NCBI GenBank assembly: GCA_030062745.1
Contig: CP099844.1
Span: 5,175,481 to 5,239,480, forward strand
Length of the DNA: 64,000 bases
Direction: 5' to 3'
Origin: Capitulum mitella
Taxonomy: Eukaryota; Arthropoda; Thecostraca; Pollicipedomorpha; Pollicipedidae
The notes beneath the pieces are model-generated. The model did not search any database and was not told where the DNA came from. It saw only the letters and a list, made by a program, of their open reading frames with translations. Shown piece after piece: positions 37,701 to 45,800 of this stretch. The first letter of the stretch is position 1. The number at the start of each line of letters is the position of its first letter. A program made the translations under genes and the position numbers.

Positions 37701-40700
37701 CTCTTAAGGAAATCCTGATCACGCCTCTGTTGCAGTCTCCAGGTTCAGTTGTTGACTTTGATAAGCTGCATTTCCATTCAAAACATTTCCTTCTTTCCTC
37801 AAAATTAATGATGAATGTTCCGCGCCAAACAACAAACGACATATGACATACAACAACGCCCCCAGCGACTTACGCGACGGACGCAACCCGCAACGATGGA
37901 GTGATAGAATGCCCGCGTGAGTCGACGTTTCCATGGCGATCGAAGCCAGTCGACGGCTAACGTCTTATTGGCAGCATTTGGCAGCAATTGGCTTCCCTAT
38001 GACCCGCTACGGTAATGGCCCCCCTTTATCCGGTTAGGCCGATATCTGTCCGGTTAACGCTTCATCGAAACTGCGTCTTCTGATTGATCTTGTAAATATG
38101 CTGTTTTTTGGTTGCGTGATCCTTCGAATTGTCTCTCCAATAGCGTTACGTTCATTGAACTAAGCGCTCACTGCATCCACTGTGACTGCTTAGCCAGGCG
38201 TACGCCAGTGGCATACGGAGTGCATGCGGGTTACGGAGCGCCCGGCGAACAGCTCACCTCACTGCAGCGTAGCCAGGCGCTGACTGCGCGCGCATGCCCC
38301 GTCCCCAGTGTGCGCCAACGAGCCGCAGGTCTCCTCCAACACCAGCCTGGCGGTCACGAGACCGGAGAGCGTCCACCTGGGCAGCCTCATCATCTACAAC
38401 TGCATGGAGGGCAAGGCCTTCAGTCACGGCCACAACATGACCAGCGCCATCTGCATGCCAGACGGCTGGTTTACCTGCGAGGAGCAGCTGGACTGTCTTC
38501 GTGAGTGGCGGCGTTTGTGGCGCAGACCACTCACGCTGGTCAGCTTGTCGGCGTCCGCTGGCCACAGACGTGGCCAGCGGACGCCGACAGCTCTCCGGCG
38601 GCGGCACTGCCGTTGACCGGGTGTTTGTGCTGGGCATCCGGAGTCTGCGCCGGGTGTGTAGTGACGTCAAGCCAAGGGATGACAATGGTGACAACTGATG
38701 CGAATGTCATGCGGCCGAATGTTTAGTTTAGAGAACGAGGTGTACCTGTGATTGCGAAAACTTGTAGCGATGATATGCAAGCATGATGGGGACAGGGCGG
38801 TTCGTCATTCATCCACCAGCCTATCAGACCATTCCACCACGTTCGCCTGGAATGTGGTGGAATCTTATCACGCCAGCTTATCCCGCCATGTCCACGGTCC
38901 CGGGCGCTGGCAGCGCGTGAGCTCTGTAAGCTTTAGCCGGAGCACCCAGGTAATGGACAGTTTACTTCGTTATGTAGGCAGATTCTTGAGCACACTCCTT
39001 TTCTTGCATTAAACGTATGCGTGAACGTCGTCTGCTTCTAGTGTGGACGGCTGTGTGTTTTGGGCGTTTGGGCCGCGGATTCTGTCGCGGTCATGGCCAG
39101 TTGTGAACGCGACTTCGCCGCCGCGCAGTCTGCGTGGCGGAGCCGCCAGCCCCGCTGGACAACATGGAGCGAGCTTGGAACGTCACCGAACAGACGGCCA
39201 ACTACACCTGCATGGGTGCACTGACCTTGGACGGGGCCAACGACACCCAGGAGCTGGCCTGCGGCGACGTCGGCTGGCCGGCGGACCTGCTGCCCTGCGA
39301 CAGTGAGTGGCCGAAACAGCGTCAGCGGGGAGCAGCGTGGAACGCTGTTGAGTTTACAGGACTCGCTGCCTCATTTTCAGACAAAGGGACTCGCAGAAGT
39401 CTGGACGTTTGGAGGGAGGGACGCGAAACAGTGAATCCCTTGCTGACGCGAAGCAGTAATCCCGTGTTGTCTCAACGTTCCGCCGAGTTCGTACTATCAA
39501 TGTGGAACAGCAGACACTCTGGTGACTCGAGGGGAAGGGTGCGCTCTTGAAGTCTAGACTCTCCAAGCTGTACTCCAGACTTACCTCAGAGCTGCATCAG
39601 GCGTGGGAACGAACTAGTCTTTTTCTTTCTGTAACCTAACCCCGCCATCCGCAGATGTTCAGGTTAATAAGTGCAGCCCGGCTGGCCGTCGAGCGCCGGC
39701 TGGCCTTCTCTCAGTTCCCACAGTGTCCATGGTCAAATGTCCTGCCCCGTCCACCGTCCCGCGTCCACAGAGCGTTCACGGCCAAACGTCCTGGCCCGTC
39801 CACCGCCCTGCGTCCACAGAGCGTTCACGACCAAACGTCCTGACCCACCCACCGCCACAGAGAGTTCACAGCCACGTGTTCTGACCCACCCACCGCCTTG
39901 CGTGCACATTGTTCACAGCCTCATGCTCCGACCCGTCCGCTGCCCTGCGTCCGCATAATGTCCACAGCCACATGCTGTAATTCGCCCACCGCCCTGCGTC
40001 CACAGAGTGTCCACAGCCAAACGATACCATGCCGGGCTTCAACGTCAGCTGGGACGGTATCCAGCTGGGCTCCACCCTGCTGCTCACCTGCCCCGAGGGC
40101 AAGGTTCACGTCAACCAGACGGCCGAGCAGACCTTCGACTGCTCCCTGCACGGCTGGGGCAGGAGTCAGCCGCTGCCCTGCGACAGTACGTGTTCCACGC
40201 CGGCAGACCCGGCACAGCAAAGGGATGGGAGGGGGGCGTGATGCTGCCAAGGTCACGCCAAACTAGGGATGTTTTCTGGTGACTGAAAGGACCTCAGTGT
40301 GAAGTTAACAGAAGTCCAGTCGGGCGAACTTTGATAGCAGCGCCGCTTCGACAAAACCTTGCCTGTCATGCGCGCTGAACTCAGCGTTCCACCGCTCAAC
40401 ACAGTCATCCGACAGCAGAAAGGGGCGTAACGCAGCAACACGCGTGTTCGACATTATACTGAGCAGTGGCCGGGGTTTCCCGCCTTCAGGGTGCGCGCCG
40501 CCTCTGCCGCGCCCTGCCGCGCACGCCACGCCGTCAGACGGCTCCGCCGTCGTGCAGGACGGTCAGGAGACGGTGTTCAACTGTTCCGCCGGTCTGACCA
40601 CGGCCGACGGGCAGACGACGTTCACCGAGACCTGCCAGGCTGACGGCTGGACGGTCAGCGGGAACTGTTCCAGTGCGTGCCTGCCGCGCCCGCCGACGCT

Positions 40701-42759
40701 GCTGGCGTGCCGCAGACGGGTGTTGCACTAGTGATCGTAACGTCCTTCACGGGCTCGTGCTCTCCTAAAGATCGCACAGTGCACGAGTCTCATGTATCTC
40801 ATGCAGAGCGGAATGGTGCAATGGGATGTCGTTCGCAGATAGGCTGTTCTCGCTGAACGAAAAACGTACTTTGGAAATCGCCTTAAAGGAAATCCCCTGA
40901 CAAGACTTCTCCTCATAGCATTTTAGCACCGTACCATCCATCGCACAGTCGTGACCATCCACGATCGTGTCCCTGGTGGTTGTGGAAAGTTGGCGTCGGT
41001 GCCGCTGTTGGTGTCACTGGAACTGTCCCGTGGTAAGGCGCGCGCGTGATCACGCCGCAGGTTGTGAGGGGGAGCCGCCGGCCATTGGAAGAGCCCTGTC
41101 ACGAGACTGGAACGGCGGCCGTGAGCTGGGAGCCGTGGCCGTCTACAACTGCACCAACAAGCAGACGCCGAACGTCACGTGCGAAGCCAGCGGCTGGAAC
41201 GCCGAGGAGGACCCGTGCGACGCGCTGCCACGTGAGGAGTAGTTCTTCTGTCGGCCAAGGCAGGCTGTTGAGCTACCTCACGTCACGAGACCCTGTCTTG
41301 ATTACCCACAGCTCATAAGCAATAAGCATTACTAGCCGTCGTTTATGTTTTGACCACGGTTAAACACTTCTGACGCTACCCTACGGGAATTACGACCGCC
41401 GGGTGTTGAGAGCTGAAGCCTAAAATCGGTAAACCAGCACTTTGGCGCGGTTAAACGCACTGATGACGCCAGGAGCGATCGACAGCACATTTTGCCGTGC
41501 TCCCCGGACGCGAATACGCTATTGCTTCATGTCGGCATGCCATACCCGGAGAACATTTCGGCACCACCGTGTGACTCCTGCCGCCCGTATGACGTCAGAA
41601 CACTGTCCGAGCCCACCGGAGGCCACTCAGAACGGCACTCAGATCTCAGACACCGGCGAGGACACAGGAGCGGTCAGGAACGTCACCTACACCTGCCAGA
41701 ACGGCGTCACCACCCGGCTGTACTGCGTCAACGGCAGCTGGATGCCAGCCAACCTGCCGCCCTGCGCCTTCCCGCAGAGTAAGGAGCCTCGTACGCCGCG
41801 CAGGCTCCGAGTCTTGCCCGCGCACCTCTTCGACTGCGCGCACCTGAACCGCGCGCACCGCGGGCTCGCGCACTTTCCGAACCCTGTTTCAGGCCGCGAG
41901 GGGAAATCGTGAGAACTTGCGGCGCTGCGCGGTTGCGTTGCTGACTCGTAAGCGTGTCGCAGACAGGGACGGTTATCAGCGAATACCGGCTGTTGGCAGA
42001 CGCGTGTCCGGAGCCGCCGGACGCTCCAGACGGCGCCACCGTCGCGGACGCGGGTCCGTTTGTCGGCGAACAGCGGAACGTCACCTACACGTGCTCCAAC
42101 GGCGTCATCACCGTGCTGTACTGCCAGAACGCCAGCTGGGCGCCCGGTATCAGCATCTGTGAGGCAGGTACGGACGGGAGCAGAACACAGAGTGTGTGTG
42201 GCGTCCGCCCTTTGCTTCCGTACAGCCATAACGCCTGCTGGTGAGTCGTGCACCGTGTGTTTTACGTCGCCGACGGCCGCAGGCATATCGGAGTCGCCGC
42301 CGCCGCCGCCGCCGGGGGTCACCGCCGTCGACTCTGGCCCTGTGACGTCGCCGGACGGCCAGCAGATCCGCGTGATCACCTACGACTGCGGCGACGGCGT
42401 GACCGACAGGCTGACCTGGCGGGACGGCGGCTGGCGGCCGGAGAACGCCGTGCCCTGCGGCGACGACGCCAGTGAGTCGCCGGTCGGACGGTACTGCAGT
42501 GCCGGCCTGTGGCGGGCAGTCTAACCGCTGCGTGTTCAGGCTCCAGCGCCAGAATCATAAGACATGGCATAGGGCGAAATGGGCAGGGTCCTCAGTTTTT
42601 TTTATGCGCTGTTGCAGTCATCTGAGAGTGTTACGCGTCATTTTGCCGGTGCTTTCGTTAAATAGGTGATGAGAGAGAAAGTCATTCACGCATCGTTCCA
42701 CAGTAAGTGGAAAGCGCTTAAAAACATTTTCGCCGATTTATATATCGGTATAGAAGTAG

Positions 42760-42807
<48 letters not shown>

Positions 42808-45800
42808 ATATATATGTCAAACTTCGTGTTATGTCGGAATCTCTCGTCTGTCCGCAGATGCCTGCCCGGAGCCGCCGCAGCCTCCAGATGGCGCCACCGT
42901 CGTCGACTCAGGACCGTACGCCGAATTCCAGCGGAACGCCACCTACAGCTGCCCAAATGACGTCGTCACGGTGCTGTACTGCCAGAACGCCAGCTGGGTG
43001 CCCGGCATCGAGCTCTGCCAGCCAGGTGCGGGGGGGCCGAGCTCCTTCAGACAGCCTGCTCTGGGGAGTACGAAGCGGCGAGCGCAGGCTGGAAACGGCA
43101 TGGGCCGCGCTGAAATTGGCTGCCGTGGACGCATGTCTCGCACTACAGAGTTGACAGCATTGTGACAGCCATCCTCGAACAGTAATGCCACGAATGACCG
43201 ACGTGCAGCTATTAGCCAGGCCTTACGAAAATACGCACACTATGACGGTTTTCATTGGTCGTGGTCCGCATGCCATTCAGGTGTTCTTTATCAGTTGCCT
43301 GCTGTCGATATCAAACCCCGTGTTCATCAGTTTATCGGTATTGCTTCAGCGATTGTGCACTCTAGGTCATGAGACTGCACGTAGTCATTTCAGCGCAGTC
43401 CCAGTTTTTGGAAAAAGCCTTTGTTCAGAATTGCTGAAAAACTGAGGGTACCTCTTTGAAAATTCATGCTACGTTGGTACAGGCTTTGCGACCGCGATCA
43501 TGTCATACGATGTGTCGCACTAATGACCGGGCAGACACAAGACGGTCGACCACTTTGGCTGCCAGATACATAGGCGGACGCAGACAGAATGGGCCTCAGG
43601 GTCCGGGGCCCTCCTTTAGGTTATCAGCCGGAAATGTGAATGAATGAATGAATGAATGAGTAAAACACTGATGTTGTCAATGTGTACTCGTGGACGCGCC
43701 ACTTCTCGGAGGGGTGAAGGTGGTACCGGTTAGCCGCCAGATATGCGTGTATCTGAATTTGCTGGCCAAGAACACTTCGAGTCTGCGCCATTGTCTTTGA
43801 ATAACGATGTTTCTGGAGAAATTCAGACCAAAGACATCGTACCAGATGCCGTTGGCCATTCTGTATGTCAATTAGCGGGGATCATGAAGGTGGGGAGGGG
43901 GTGGAGGGTAGGGAATGGGACAGTTTTCCGTGTACATGTCTCCGAATTTCCTACCAGTTTCCAACAAAACAGATCGTGCCTTTTACGGATAATTTTGGAC
44001 GTATGGGTGCTCGACATTTTCAGACTGTACTTCTCATCCCTTTTGCTGCTTTCTTAATATTTTGGATCCGTATGTGGTTGGGCTTACGCCCTGTCCGTGA
44101 CCCAGTCAGGGGTGTCGATTTGTATTCTTTTGCGAAGACCCTGCCCCCATGTAGATCTCGGCCCTTCCAAATGTGATCACCCCTTCCATATTTTCTCCTA
44201 GTTTTAGCACTGTTAACATTGTTTGGTGAATGATAACCAAAAAACACAAATGAAAATTGCCGTTCGTCAAATCGTAGAGGGCTACATCCGCCAAGAAGCT
44301 GACAATTAGGGGGAAGCTGGGTTGTTAGGCTGTCGGGCCTTCGGTTGCCCCCCCCCCCCCAATCATCTACACAAAGCGACACCCCTGGGCCCACGACGAA
44401 GCCAGTAACAAGTGCTCGGGACAAGCAGCAGCCTAGGTCCTAATCATCTGCCCGGGTCAGCTTGTTTTTCCCTCCTGTCATTCTGATTTCCTGTGACTTG
44501 ACCGCATTAATCACATTTTCGCTGTCAGAGTTGCTGTTGCCTGGCCCCATGCTGTGGTTCTCCGTAACTGGGCACATGAGGCATGCCATGATGCATCACC
44601 CTTCCTGTTTGGAAGAAGCGATAAGAACGATCTGACGCGCGGTCAACTCAGTACGCTGAGACCAGCGCTGGATGGATGACGTCACAGTTCCGTTGTCAGT
44701 GGCGTAGCCAGAGAAGGGTCAGAGGGGCCAGTTAACCCCCTTATGATCAGAGATATTCAAAAACGTTTTCAGAACCAATATCCGCGTTTGAACAGCACAA
44801 TGGTAGGAATACGCCTGTTTATTTTAGCCCCCCCCGCGGACATCGTGGTTATGCTACTATCCATAGCCTGTATCTGAATTTTTTTCATGGTGATTTATGG
44901 TGATTTATGTAGCAATTAGTGCACTAGCAATGCCCTCGTTTTTCGGCCGATTTTCACCAGATTCTTCTGGGAAGTCGGGCTAAAACTGAATTAGTCACGT
45001 GTAGGGTTTCGTTAGAATTGATTAATAAACGCGTGAGTTATCCCGAAAAATTGGGGAAGGCAGTGCTTGATGTCAGGGGCGCAACCAAGATTTTCTTAAC
45101 GGGGAGGGGCTGAGCTCAGAGTGAACTGAAATCGCACGAAAACCGCCTGCCGGGAAGACGATGTGCAATGGTTTTCACAAAAAATGTGGGCCTAAGGGGG
45201 GCCCCTCCGACCCCTTCCCCTGGCTGCGCTTGTGTTTCACGTCAACAGTAATGGGACGTTGAAACAAAACTCTAGCCACCAGCTGGCTCTGTTCGCCAAA
45301 GCTCTCAAATACCATGAATATGAAATGAGACGTCCATATCTATTCAATTTTCACATCGATATGAAGTTTTTAATTTCATGGCAGACAACGAGCTGGGCAG
45401 GCGTGATCAGCTGCTGTTACATGTCATTTACACTTTTTAAAATTAACATGATCAGTAGGTTAGCGAGAACATCTAACTTAAACAGATAAGAAACAAACGG
45501 TAAGCTTCAATTTTTTAAGATGTTCATTATGAAGCATTTTTTCTGAGCATAAATTTTGTCCAACTCGTAGTGTTTAAATGCCAGCAAGGTACCTCGGCCA
45601 TAGAAATCTCACACTGCGCACTTCAAAAGTTCGCGGTAAAATAAATGCATATCGAATATTTTTGCCAAACACTCGACGTATTACAGTCATGAATGCATCC
45701 GTATTCATGTCATGCCTACGCTTGCCAATATGTTCGGTTAGTGTTAGCCGCCCGGCCGCACCATGTTTGTTTGTTTCTTCGTTTCTTTGTTTGCTTGTTT

